Source: Streptomyces sp. HPF1205 (GTDB lineage: Bacteria > Actinomycetota > Actinomycetes > Streptomycetales > Streptomycetaceae). Taken from it: DNA of 64,000 nt. The notes beneath the pieces were generated by a model. The model saw only the letters and a list, made by a program, of their open reading frames with translations, was not told the DNA's origin and searched no databases. The DNA lies in NCBI RefSeq assembly GCF_020400825.1, contig NZ_JAINVH010000010.1:1-64000 (forward strand), in the 5' to 3' direction. A program made the translations under genes and the position numbers. Positions 51,361-59,573 of this stretch are shown one piece after another; the stretch's first letter is position 1; every line of letters begins with the position of its first letter.

Positions 51361-52989
51361 TCATTTCGTGGTCTCGGCAGTGGACTTCCCGCCGCGCGGC
51401 GACCGCAGGGCCGGCAGGACGCAGAGCGCGTACGCGGCCACGGCCGCGCAGCCGGTGGCGGCGAGCGCGGGCCGGCCGTCGCCGAGTCGGCCGTGCAGGG
51501 CGATGGTGACCGCGGCCATGACGGCGCCGGCGAGGAACGGCCGGGCGCAGGCGCGGGCCACCCGCCCGGGCCCGATGCCGCTCCCCCGCAGCGCGAGCAG
51601 GAAGACCGGGACGATGACGCCGCCGGCGACCAGTACATGGCCCTGGGCGACGCCGACGATGCCGTCGCGGTGGGCGGCGGCGACGAGGACGGGGAACAGG
51701 GCGGCCAGCCACAGCGCCTGGACGCCGATCAGGGAGCGCCGCCGGCCCGCGGCGACGAGGCAGTCGTAGGCGAGTTCGCAGCCGATCCGGATCAGGCCGA
51801 GCGCCATCAGCCAGGGCAGTGCCCTGGCGGCGGGGACCCACTGGCCGCCGTAGACCAGGCCGATCAGCGGGGCGGCGAGGCAGGCGAGCAGGACGCACAG
51901 CGGCACGGTGCCGGTGACGAGGACGGCCAGGGCGCGGCCGAAGCCCTCGGCCAGGGCCCGCGGGGAGCCGGCCAGGCGGGAGAAGCCGGCGAACGACACC
52001 CGCCGGGCCGCTTCGGAGACGATCCGCACCGGCCAGCCGGAGATGTTGAAGGCGAGGACGTAGAAGCCCAGGGACACCTTGCCGAGGGTGGCGCCGACGA
52101 CCAGGGTGTCGACGTTGACCACGGCGAGGGCGAGGAGGCTGGCCCCGGCCAGCGGCAGCCCGAATCGCAGCAGCGCGCGGGCCTGCGCCGGGTCCCAGCC
52201 GAAACGCAGGGTGCCGGGGGCGGCCAGGCACAGCCCCGCCAGCGCGGCGACGTTGCCCGCGACCGAGCCCCAGGCGAAGCTGATCGCCCCCCGCCCGTCG
52301 AAGGCGAGGAGCAGGGTCACGGCGGTGCTGACGAGGAAGTTGACGGCGTCGATGGCCATGCGCCGGCCCTGGGCGAACTCCCGGGTGAGGAAGCCGGCCG
52401 GGACCTGCGAGACGCCGTCGAGCACGACGCACAGGCACATCACCCGCAGTACGGCGGCCGCGTCGGGCGAGCCGAGGGCGTGCGCCATGGCCGGGGCCGC
52501 GGCGAACAGGGCGGCGTACAGCGCGGTGCTGGACAGGGCGCTGAGGGTCAGCACGGTGGGCGCGAAGCGGCGGGGGTCGCCGTCCCAGCGGACGACGGCG
52601 AGCCCGACACCGAGTTCGTTGGCGGACAGCAGGACCAGCAGCACGGTCTGCGCGACGCCGTACACGCCCCACGCGGCGGGGCCGAGGGCGAAGCGCGCCA
52701 GGACGATGCCGGTGGCGAAGTTGCCCAGCCGCATGACGACGGTGTTGACCAGGCTCCAGCCGGCCGCGGAGCGGACCTTGCGGCCGAGGGACGGCGGAGC
52801 CGCGGCGGGCGCCGGGGGCGGTGTCCGGTGCGGGCGCGGCCTTCCGGACCGCGAGGCGTTCGCGCCGGGGGCGTCCCGGCGCGGCTCGTCCTCGTCGTCC
52901 GGGATCGCCCAGAACGGGACCCGGCGTGCCGGGCGCGCGGGCGCGGCGGGCCGGCCCGCCGGGGTGCCGGTGGGGCGCGCCTGGTCCAT
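51361..52989 (-). CDS. Wzx-type oligosaccharide flippase (MATE-like fold)
   Basis: The 542-residue protein begins with an 80-residue Pro/Arg-rich cytoplasmic extension, followed by about 12-14 membrane helices of the MVF/MATE-type flippase family (KVRSAAGWSLVNTVVMRLGNFATGIVLARFALGPAAWGVYGV is the family start). FAFDGRGAISFAWG and LVYGGQWVPAARALPWLM are typical later segments. It would move lipid-linked oligosaccharide units across the membrane for the polymerase. ATG at 52989. The single flippase in the locus and its place among glycosyltransferases support this role. Confidence 0.92.
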   Translation of the reverse strand: MDQARPTGTPAGRPAAPARPARRVPFWAIPDDEDEPRRDAPGANASRSGRPRPHRTPPPAPAAAPPSLGRKVRSAAGWSLVNTVVMRLGNFATGIVLARFALGPAAWGVYGVAQTVLLVLLSANELGVGLAVVRWDGDPRRFAPTVLTLSALSSTALYAALFAAAPAMAHALGSPDAAAVLRVMCLCVVLDGVSQVPAGFLTREFAQGRRMAIDAVNFLVSTAVTLLLAFDGRGAISFAWGSVAGNVAALAGLCLAAPGTLRFGWDPAQARALLRFGLPLAGASLLALAVVNVDTLVVGATLGKVSLGFYVLAFNISGWPVRIVSEAARRVSFAGFSRLAGSPRALAEGFGRALAVLVTGTVPLCVLLACLAAPLIGLVYGGQWVPAARALPWLMALGLIRIGCELAYDCLVAAGRRRSLIGVQALWLAALFPVLVAAAHRDGIVGVAQGHVLVAGGVIVPVFLLALRGSGIGPGRVARACARPFLAGAVMAAVTIALHGRLGDGRPALAATGCAAVAAYALCVLPALRSPRGGKSTAETTK

Positions 52990-53027
52990 GGGCCGACTCC
53001 TCGCCGGGCGGCTGGTGGGTGCGGTGG

Positions 53028-53894
53028 TCACACGAAGCGGTGCGCCTGCGTCCCGGACGTGTCCGCGGGATTCGCGTGATCCGCGGGGTCCGGGGCGCCG
53101 CGGTCGCCCGGGCCGGGGCCGCCGTCGGGGCCGGGCTCCCCGGTACGGGCCGCGGACCAGCGGGGAGCGGGGCGTACGTGGGTGTCCGGCGGGGCCGCGG
53201 CCTCCTCCCGCGCCGGCTCCCGCCCGGCCGCGGCCTCCTCGCGCGCCTGCCCGGCCGCGGTCGCGCCGGCCGCCGTGCCCGCCGCGGCGGCGCGCGCGGG
53301 CCGCCTGCTCGCCTCGAACCAGAAGGTCGCCACCAGGCTGATCACGATGCCCATCAGCGCGGCCAGCACCAGGTATTCCGTGCGGGTCTTGGTCTTCGCC
53401 ACCGGGATCTGCGGCGGCACCACGGTGGCCATCCGGATCATCGCCTTGGGCGCCACGGACTGCTGGACCTGGAACTGTTCGAGACGTTTGGCGGCGTAGG
53501 CCGTCAGCAGCCGGTCGGTGTGCAGCACCGCGGCCTTGTCGGTGCCCGTGGCGGTGAGCCACATCAGGGGGCCCTGGGCGTTGTCGGCGATCTTCGCGAG
53601 GGTGCTGCCGCTGGCGCCCTCGGCCCGCAGATCGGCCACCGAGGCGTCGGAGTTGAGGTTGCGGGCCAGGCTGTCGGCCATGCCGGTGAGCGAGGTCTGC
53701 GTGCTCAGGAACGGGTTGCCGTCGAAGGCGACCGTCGCCTTCTGCGAGTTGAGCAGCACCACCGTGCTCTGCGACTGGTAGGTCAGGGGCACCCGCAGGT
53801 AGGCGCCCGTCACCAGGCCGGCGGTGAGCAGCAGTCCGGGCAGCAGGACGTACCACCGCCTGCGCATGACCCGGAAGATCTCGGCGAGATCCAT
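53028..53894 (-). CDS. Wzz-type chain-length determinant-like protein
   Basis: The 288-residue protein has the Wzz-like start DLAEIFRVMRRRWYVLLPGLLLTAGLVTGAYL, a beta-rich external domain (TYQSQSTVVLLN, TGTDKAAVLHTDRLLTAYAAKRLEQF), a second helix (TEYLVLAALMGIVISLVATFWF, about 170-192) and a long Pro/Ala/Glu-rich cytoplasmic tail. It parallels the Wzz half of the fusion protein at 45,410 (SQS-VLL and TGTD positions). ATG at 53894. It lies between the epimerase and flippase genes in the leftward operon. Confidence 0.85.
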   Translation of the reverse strand: MDLAEIFRVMRRRWYVLLPGLLLTAGLVTGAYLRVPLTYQSQSTVVLLNSQKATVAFDGNPFLSTQTSLTGMADSLARNLNSDASVADLRAEGASGSTLAKIADNAQGPLMWLTATGTDKAAVLHTDRLLTAYAAKRLEQFQVQQSVAPKAMIRMATVVPPQIPVAKTKTRTEYLVLAALMGIVISLVATFWFEASRRPARAAAAGTAAGATAAGQAREEAAAGREPAREEAAAPPDTHVRPAPRWSAARTGEPGPDGGPGPGDRGAPDPADHANPADTSGTQAHRFV

Positions 53895-53985
53895 CTATGT
53901 CCCCCTCGCGGCCCCAAGTACGTGGTCGAGCATATGGTGCGTGTTGACCGGACGAGGGCGGTTTCGGCCCCCGCGGCGGCCCGGC

Positions 53986-55104
53986 TCACGCGGCGGGCGC
54001 CGGCCGGTCGGTGGGTCTGGGGCGGGTGCGCGCGGTGCCTCCCTCCAGCAGGACCCGGGCGACGCGCTCCCCGGCCCGGCCGTCCCACAGGGCGGGGCGG
54101 CGCGGCGCGGGCGGGTCGTCCAGGACGCGCAGCGCCGTGGCGACGACTCGGTCCGGGTCGCGGCCGGCCAGCACGTTGGTGCCCTGCTCGACGGTGATGG
54201 GCCGCTCGGTGTTGTCCCGGAGGGTCACGCAGGGCACGCCGAGCGCGGTGGTCTCCTCCTGCACGCCGCCGGAGTCGGTCAGTACGATCCGGGCGGCGTC
54301 CTGCAGGGCGATGAAGTCCAGGTACCCGGCGGGCGGCACGAGCCGCACGCCGCCCGGCACGCCGAGGTCCGCCAGGCGGCCGGCGGCCCTGGGGTGGACC
54401 GGCAGCAGCAGCGGGCAGCGTCCGGCGATCTCGCCGAGCGCCTTGAGCAGGCCGGCGAGCACCGCCGGGTCGTCGACGTTGGCCGGTCGGTGCAGGGTGA
54501 CCAGGCCGTACTCCCCCGGCGTGAGGCCGTACCCGGCCAGGACGCCGTGGGCCCGGGCCCGTTCGAGGTTGGCGAGCAGCGTGTCGATCATGACGTTGCC
54601 GACCAGGTGCACCTGGTCCTCGCGGTAGCCCTCGGCCCGCAGGTTGTCGACGGCGTCGGGCGAGGGGGCCAGCAGGTAGTCGCTGACCCGGTCGGTGGCC
54701 ACCCGGTTGACCTCCTCCGGCATGGTCCAGTCGCGGCTGCGCAGGCCGGCCTCGACGTGGGCCAGCAGCGGGCCCGCCTTCGCGGTGACCAGGGCGCAGG
54801 CCAGGGTGGAGTTGACGTCCCCGACGACGACCACGGCGTCCGGGGCCAGGTCGGCGAGCAGCGGCTCGAAGGCCGCCATCACCCGGCCGGTCTGCTGGGC
54901 GTGGCTCCCGGAGCCCACGCCCAGGAACCGGTCCGGCGGGCGCAGTCCCAGGTCGCGGAAGAAGACGCCGTTCATCGCCTCGTCGTAGTGCTGTCCGGTG
55001 TGGACGAGCACCACCTCGGCGCCGGCCGCCTCCAGGGCGTCCATGACGGGTTTGGTCTTCATGTAGTTGGGGCGGGCGCCCGCCACGCACACGACGCGTT
55101 TCAT
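53986..55104 (-). CDS. wecB: UDP-N-acetylglucosamine 2-epimerase (non-hydrolysing)
   Basis: The 372-residue protein matches WecB/MnaA/WbpI-type epimerases: VVCVAGARPNYMKTKPV at the start, VVGDVNSTLA (catalytic Asp), HVEAGLRS (Glu), PEEVNR (Glu), TLHRPANVDD (His), and the terminal LTDSGGVQEET UDP-binding motif. The catalytic set is complete. It interconverts UDP-GlcNAc and UDP-ManNAc, or acts on the 2,3-diacetamido uronate form as WbpI does. Its ATG shares a base with the dehydrogenase stop (TGATG). WecB/WecC/WecG order here matches the ManNAcA module of enterobacterial common antigen. Confidence 0.92.
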   Translation of the reverse strand: MKRVVCVAGARPNYMKTKPVMDALEAAGAEVVLVHTGQHYDEAMNGVFFRDLGLRPPDRFLGVGSGSHAQQTGRVMAAFEPLLADLAPDAVVVVGDVNSTLACALVTAKAGPLLAHVEAGLRSRDWTMPEEVNRVATDRVSDYLLAPSPDAVDNLRAEGYREDQVHLVGNVMIDTLLANLERARAHGVLAGYGLTPGEYGLVTLHRPANVDDPAVLAGLLKALGEIAGRCPLLLPVHPRAAGRLADLGVPGGVRLVPPAGYLDFIALQDAARIVLTDSGGVQEETTALGVPCVTLRDNTERPITVEQGTNVLAGRDPDRVVATALRVLDDPPAPRRPALWDGRAGERVARVLLEGGTARTRPRPTDRPAPAA

Positions 55105-56360
55105 CACAGCACCTCGACGGTGGGTCCGGACAGCCGGTGGCGGCAGTCGAGGACGAAGCCCGCGTGCCGCACGATCAGGTCGTAGTCGAAGGCGTCGTGG
55201 TCGGTGAGCAGTACCACGACGTCGGCGCCCGCCACCTCCTTGCGGGTCAGTTCGACCCGCACCAGCCGGGGGTCGACCGCCGCGGTCTCCACCACGTGCG
55301 GGTCGGCGGCCCTGACCTTCGCGCCCATGTCGAGCAGCAGCCGGGAGATGCGCAGGCTGGGCGACTCGCGGGCGTCGCCGGTGTTCTTCTTGTACGCAAG
55401 CCCCAGCAGCAGCACGCGCGACCCGTTGACGGAGCGGCGGCGGCGGTTGAAGGCGTCGATGACGCGGCGGGCGACGTATTCGGGCATGTGGCCGTTGATG
55501 TCGTTGGCCAGTTCCACGAACCGGAAGTTCTGGCCGAGTTCGCGCTGGACCCGCCAGGACAGGTAGGACGGGTCGATGGGCAGGCAGTGGCCGCCGACGC
55601 CGGGTCCCGGGGTGAACTTCATGAAGCCGAACGGTTTGCTGGAGGCGGCCTCGATCGCCTGCCAGACGTCGATGTCCAGGTGGCGGGCGAACATCGCGAT
55701 CTCGTTGACGAGCGCGATGTTGACGTGCCGGAAGGTGTTCTCCAGGAGTTTGGCGAGTTCCGCCTCCTTGGGTGAGGCGACGGGCACGGTGGTGTCGACC
55801 AGTTCGCCGTAGAAGCCCTGCACGGCCTTCAGGGAGGCCGCGTCGACGCCGGAGACGACCTTGGGGGTCTGCTGGAAGCCCCACACCGGGTTGCCGGGGT
55901 CGATCCGCTCGGGGCTGTAGCCGAGGTGGAAGTCCGCTCCGGCGGCCAGGCCCGAGCCGTCCTCCAGCAGGGGCGCGAACAGCTCCTGCGTGGTGCCCGG
56001 GTAGGTGGTCGACTCCAGGACGACGGTGGCGCCGGGGCGCAGGTAGCGGGCGAGGGTGCGGGCGGAGTCCTCGATGAAGCGCAGGTCCGGTATGCCCTCG
56101 CGCAGCGGGGTGGGTACGGTGACCACGGCCACGTCGAAGCCGGCGCAGTCGCGGGCCGAGTCGCTGGGGCGGTAGGCGCCCTTGTCCAGGGCGGCGACCA
56201 GGCGCTGCGCGCTGACGTCCTCGACGTAGGAGACGCCGGCGGCGAGGTTCTTGACCCTGGCCGGATCCACGTCGTACCCGACGACCTCGTGTCCGACCTC
56301 GGCGGCGCGGATCGCCAGCGGCAGGCCGACATACCCCTGTCCAACCACGACGACGCGCAT
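55104..56360 (-). CDS. UDP-N-acetyl-hexosamine dehydrogenase (WbpA/WecC type)
   Basis: The 418-residue protein has an N-terminal Rossmann fold (VVVVGQGYVGLPLAIRAA), a central helical domain and a C-terminal UDP-binding domain. The catalytic cysteine is C259 in PGPGVGGHCLPIDPSYLSW. PIDP-YL rather than the UDP-glucose dehydrogenase motif supports a 2-acetamido sugar, with UDP-GlcNAc or UDP-ManNAc oxidised to the uronate. VVTVPTPLREG and YSPERIDPGN are conserved family segments. It overlaps wecB and the WecG/TagA gene, so the three are coupled. WbpA versus WecC specificity cannot be separated here. Confidence 0.93.
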   Translation of the reverse strand: MRVVVVGQGYVGLPLAIRAAEVGHEVVGYDVDPARVKNLAAGVSYVEDVSAQRLVAALDKGAYRPSDSARDCAGFDVAVVTVPTPLREGIPDLRFIEDSARTLARYLRPGATVVLESTTYPGTTQELFAPLLEDGSGLAAGADFHLGYSPERIDPGNPVWGFQQTPKVVSGVDAASLKAVQGFYGELVDTTVPVASPKEAELAKLLENTFRHVNIALVNEIAMFARHLDIDVWQAIEAASSKPFGFMKFTPGPGVGGHCLPIDPSYLSWRVQRELGQNFRFVELANDINGHMPEYVARRVIDAFNRRRRSVNGSRVLLLGLAYKKNTGDARESPSLRISRLLLDMGAKVRAADPHVVETAAVDPRLVRVELTRKEVAGADVVVLLTDHDAFDYDLIVRHAGFVLDCRHRLSGPTVEVL

Positions 56361-57142
56361 CAGCGACTCCTCTTCACGGGGCCGGCGCCGAGGCCGGGGG
56401 GAGGTGTGGGGCGGAGCATCTCGCGGGCCGTCATCCGGACGAAGGCCGCGTTGGTGGTGAGGTAGCGGCGGGCCAGCCGGCGGGGCTCCTGGAGCAGGCG
56501 GTAGAGCCACTCCAGGCCCAGCCGCTGCCAGGCGCGGGGGGCGCGGCGGGTGACGCCGGCCAGGATGTCGAAGGAGCCGCCGACGCCGTGCACGAGCCGC
56601 ACGCCGGTCTGCTTGCCGTAGCCGGCGGTGAAGATCTCCTTCTTGGGCGAGGTCATGCCGAGGAAGAGCATCGCGGCGCCGCTGTCGCGGACCGCGTCGG
56701 CGACGGCGGACTGCTCGTCGTCGGTGAAGTAGCCGTCCCGGTGCCCGGCGACCACCAGGTCGGGGAAGCGGCGGTGGACCCGGTCGAGCATGCGGTCCAG
56801 GACGTCGGCGCGCGCGCCGAGGAAGTACACGGATTCGCCCTCGCTCTGCGCGGCGGCCAGCAGCCGCATGAACAGGTCGATCCCGGCGACGCGTTCGGGC
56901 AGCGGCGAGCGCAGCAGCCGGCTCGCCCACACCACCGCCTGGCCGTCGGCCAGGACCAGGTCGCAGCCGGTGACGGCCTCGGCCAGCCGCGGGTCGCGCC
57001 GCATGCCGACCAGCTTGGCGGCGTTGACCACGCCGATCTCCAGCGGTTCGCGGTCACGGACGGCCCGCATGCAGCGCTCGACGGTCTGGTCCATCGTCAG
57101 CGCGTCGATCCGGACGCCGAACAGGACGCTTGTCGCGTTCAC
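56360..57142 (-). CDS. WecG/TagA/CpsF-family glycosyltransferase
   Basis: The 260-residue protein is a GT26 enzyme. It has FGVRIDALTMDQTVERCM, NAAKLVGMRRDPRLAEAV, the TagA-type DLVLADGQAVVWASRL, VYFLGAR and the C-terminal FLGMTSPKKEIFTAGYGKQTGVRLVHGVGGSFDILAG motif. The conserved D of the D-G-x-G/Q motif in ADGQAVV is present. Family members transfer ManNAc or ManNAcA onto GlcNAc-PP-lipid. With the 2-epimerase and dehydrogenase next to it, a ManNAcA-type transferase is the most economical assignment. The basic C-terminal tail may bind the membrane. GTG at 57142 overlaps the upstream stop (GTGA). Confidence 0.93.
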   Translation of the reverse strand: MNATSVLFGVRIDALTMDQTVERCMRAVRDREPLEIGVVNAAKLVGMRRDPRLAEAVTGCDLVLADGQAVVWASRLLRSPLPERVAGIDLFMRLLAAAQSEGESVYFLGARADVLDRMLDRVHRRFPDLVVAGHRDGYFTDDEQSAVADAVRDSGAAMLFLGMTSPKKEIFTAGYGKQTGVRLVHGVGGSFDILAGVTRRAPRAWQRLGLEWLYRLLQEPRRLARRYLTTNAAFVRMTAREMLRPTPPPGLGAGPVKRSR

Positions 57143-58371
57143 GCGTCCTCCCCCTGCGCGGTGCCGGCCGTGGGCCCGCCGAGCCAGGCGAAGAGCATCC
57201 AGCCGAACTCGTACGGCCGGCACTCGCGGTCCACGGCGGCGGGGCGGAAGATCCGGTCCAGGGCGCCGAAGCGCAGCCCGGGTACGGTACGGGTGCCGAG
57301 CCCCCGGGCGGCCCTGACGGCCTTCCTGGGGTCGCCGCGGCCGACCTTGCGCCAGGTGACGCCCAGGTCGTCGCGGATCATCGTGGCGCCTGCGGGCAGT
57401 TCGGGCGGGCCCGCCAGCCATCGCAGGCCCCGCCGGACCGCTTCCCGGTGGTCGGTGCCGCCCGCGTCGGCCAGGTCGAACAGGGCGGTGGGCGCCATGG
57501 CGTGCTGGTGGACGCTGTAGACGGGGTAGCCCTCGACGACCGAGCCGTCCCGGGCGTCGTAGTGCCACCACCACTGCCCGCCCTCGCCCTGCAGGGCGCA
57601 GACGCGGGCGGCGCAGGCGTCGGCGGCGGCCAGCGCCTCGGGGTCGTGGCCGCCGGCGTGGACGCGGGCCAGCGCCTGCAGCGGGTAGGTCTGGTCGGCG
57701 AAGCAGCCGACGTGGGCGCGGTACCAGGGCAGCAGGCCGGGCCCGGTGGCGTGCGGGAACAGCGGGCTGCCGGGAATCCGGGCGCGCAGCAGCCGGTCGC
57801 GGGCGGCCGCGAGCGGCCGCTCGACGTCGGCGCCGGTGCGGGCCGCAGTCAGGGCGGACAGCACCCAGGCCGCCTCGACGGTGTAGCGGGGCCCGGGGCC
57901 CGCGTCCAGGGCCGCGAGGCGCTCCAGCGCGTCGGAGAGCTTGGGGTGGCGGTGCTCGGCGGCGGCCCAGGCGATCAGGGCGGCGTCGCCGAGGTTCGTC
58001 ACCGACGGCAGCCGCTGGACGAGCAGGCCGGTGAACTCGTGCGAGGTGCGGCCGCCGAACAGGGGCCGCTGGCGGTCCTCGGGCAGGAAGCGGGCGCCCA
58101 GCGCGGTGATGGCCGCGTAGCGCGTGCTGGTGCCGCGGCTCTCCAGGCCGGTGCCGCCGCCGGGCGAGCCCGCCCGGCCCGCGCCGCGGGCGGCGCGGGT
58201 GAAGACGAAGGTGCCGCCCTCGCGCGGCTCACCGCCGTTCGGGTTACCCGCGCCGCCGTCGGGCACGTACATCGCGGGCAGCCCCGCCTCCGCCAGCGTC
58301 AGCAGACGCCCGGCGAGGGTGCGCAGCGGCGGATCGTCGCGGCCGAGGGCCGCCAGTCGTGTCGTGGTCAT
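57139..58371 (-). CDS. Unrecognised all-alpha protein heading the glycan operon
   Basis: The 410-residue protein has no family that can be named with confidence. Its helical, Ala/Leu/Arg-rich repeats with segments such as EGGQWWWHYDARDGSVVEGYPVYSVHQHAMAP and DQTYPLQALARVHAG resemble (alpha/alpha)6-barrel or terpenoid-cyclase-like toroids (AGE, glycoside hydrolase or prenyltransferase-like folds). Conserved Trp, Tyr, His and Asp in that segment suggest a substrate pocket. No signal peptide is visible. It is the first gene of the leftward operon, coupled (GTGA) to the WecG/TagA gene, so a sugar-chain role is inferred. Confidence 0.7.
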   Translation of the reverse strand: MTTTRLAALGRDDPPLRTLAGRLLTLAEAGLPAMYVPDGGAGNPNGGEPREGGTFVFTRAARGAGRAGSPGGGTGLESRGTSTRYAAITALGARFLPEDRQRPLFGGRTSHEFTGLLVQRLPSVTNLGDAALIAWAAAEHRHPKLSDALERLAALDAGPGPRYTVEAAWVLSALTAARTGADVERPLAAARDRLLRARIPGSPLFPHATGPGLLPWYRAHVGCFADQTYPLQALARVHAGGHDPEALAAADACAARVCALQGEGGQWWWHYDARDGSVVEGYPVYSVHQHAMAPTALFDLADAGGTDHREAVRRGLRWLAGPPELPAGATMIRDDLGVTWRKVGRGDPRKAVRAARGLGTRTVPGLRFGALDRIFRPAAVDRECRPYEFGWMLFAWLGGPTAGTAQGEDA

Positions 58372-58483
58372 CGCGCCCTCGTCTCCCTCGCGGGGATGCC
58401 GTGTGCCGCCTGCGTGCGCGGCGGTGTGCGGGTCTCGTCCCGCGTGGGCCGGCCGCGTGCGCCGACGTGCCCGCACCGGGCAG

Positions 58484-58523
58484 TGGAATGCGGTTCAATG
58501 CCACAAAACGGGCATACAGAAAC
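58484..58523 (-). promoter_or_regulatory. Candidate promoter region of the leftward glycan operon
   Basis: This is the only AT-rich patch upstream of the operon's first gene (start 58371). On the minus strand it reads TTTTGTGGCATTGAACCGC. No convincing -10 hexamer stands out, so the assignment is positional. Confidence 0.3.
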
Positions 58524-58620
58524 CGCGCGGATGTGACCCACCGGACCCCCCTGGTCGCTCGCCGAACGGCCGCGCGGCCGTCCCTCGCGGACCGCGGGCC
58601 CTTCCCCCTGAACTCCCCTT

Positions 58621-58690
58621 GCGATGTGCGATGTGCGCCGTGCGATGTGCCGTGTGCGCCGTGCCGTGTGCGCCGTGCCGTGTGCGATGT
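58621..58690. repeat. Ten tandem heptanucleotide units
   Basis: The 7-bp units alternate among GCGATGT, GCGCCGT and GCCGTGT in perfect phase for 70 bp. Seven is not a multiple of three, so it is not a coding repeat. Confidence 0.9.
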
Positions 58691-58885
58691 GCCGGTATGC
58701 CGTGCCGGATGCACCGCGCCGTGACCGCCGCGCCGCGCGCCGTCACGTTCCTCGCCGTGCGCGTGCACCGCCGCACGCTTCCCCCGAGGTGCGGCGGGCT
58801 ACACGATATGCCTACGGATGTGCGCTGATTGACGTTTTGCGGAAAGTTGCCGCCACCTGTTCATCACATCTTCCCCACACGACGA

Positions 58886-59485
58886 TCACCGGCGCTCCAC
58901 AAGCAGCCCGTCCCGCTCGTCGTGGAGCGCGCCCGTGCGCGGGCACCGCCACACCCCCGGCTCCCCCGGCAGTTCCTCCAGCCGCACCCCGGCCCGTCCG
59001 ACCCAGCCGATCCGGCGGGCCGGCACCCCGGCGACGAGGGCGAAGTCCGGCACGTCCCGGGTGACGACCGCGCCCGCCGCGACCAGTGCCCAGCGGCCGA
59101 CCCGCACCGGGGCCACGCACACGGAGCGGGCGCCGAGCGCCGCGCCCTCGCCGACCCGCACGGCCACCGGCTCCCAGTCGCCGCCGCGCTTGAGGACGCC
59201 CTCGGGGTCCACGGCCCGCGGGTAGTGGTCGTTGGTGAGCACCGCGGCCGGGCCGACGAACACCCCGTCGGCGAGTTCGGCCGGCTCGTACACCAGCGCG
59301 TAGTTCTGCAGTTTGACGCGGTCGCCGATGCGCACCCCGGGTCCCACGTAGGCGCCGCGGCCCACGTTGCAGCCGCGGCCGAGCCGGGCTCCCTCCCGTA
59401 TCTGCGCCAGCTCCCACACCGTCGTGCCCTCGCCGAGTTCGGCGTCGGGATCCACCTGCGCGGTGGACTTGACCGTGACCGTCAC
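58886..59485 (-). CDS. WbpD-like sugar-nucleotide N-acetyltransferase (hexapeptide)
   Basis: The 199-residue protein is a left-handed beta-helix acyltransferase. It reads TTVWELAQIREGARLGRGCNVGRGAYVGPGVRIGDRVKLQNYALVYEPAELADGVFVGPAAVLTNDHYPRA, the pattern of WbpD/WlbB and QdtC enzymes. The conserved Asn/Asp-His-Tyr (TNDHYPR) near residue 80 is the acetyl-CoA/substrate segment. It would acetylate the 3-amino group made by the WbpE-like aminotransferase, giving the 2,3-diacetamido uronate precursor. The C-terminus has an added basic segment. The GTG at 59485 follows GGGGGGAAC. It is divergent from rmlC. Confidence 0.9.
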   Translation of the reverse strand: MTVTVKSTAQVDPDAELGEGTTVWELAQIREGARLGRGCNVGRGAYVGPGVRIGDRVKLQNYALVYEPAELADGVFVGPAAVLTNDHYPRAVDPEGVLKRGGDWEPVAVRVGEGAALGARSVCVAPVRVGRWALVAAGAVVTRDVPDFALVAGVPARRIGWVGRAGVRLEELPGEPGVWRCPRTGALHDERDGLLVERR

Positions 59486-59573
59486 GTTCCCCCCAGATTC
59501 TCCGGACGGGGGCGAGCATAAGCCGCGGCACCCCACAATGAGGGCCCGACGACACCATCGAGGACGTGATCCC

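Larger units (their letters stand above)
58372..58885. other. Intergenic region with heptanucleotide repeat
   Basis: No gene is supported. It contains ten 7-bp tandem units (58621-58690) and an AT-richer patch (about 58484-58523, containing CATACAGAAACC and CAATGCCACAAAAC) that is the best promoter candidate for the leftward operon. Confidence 0.6.
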
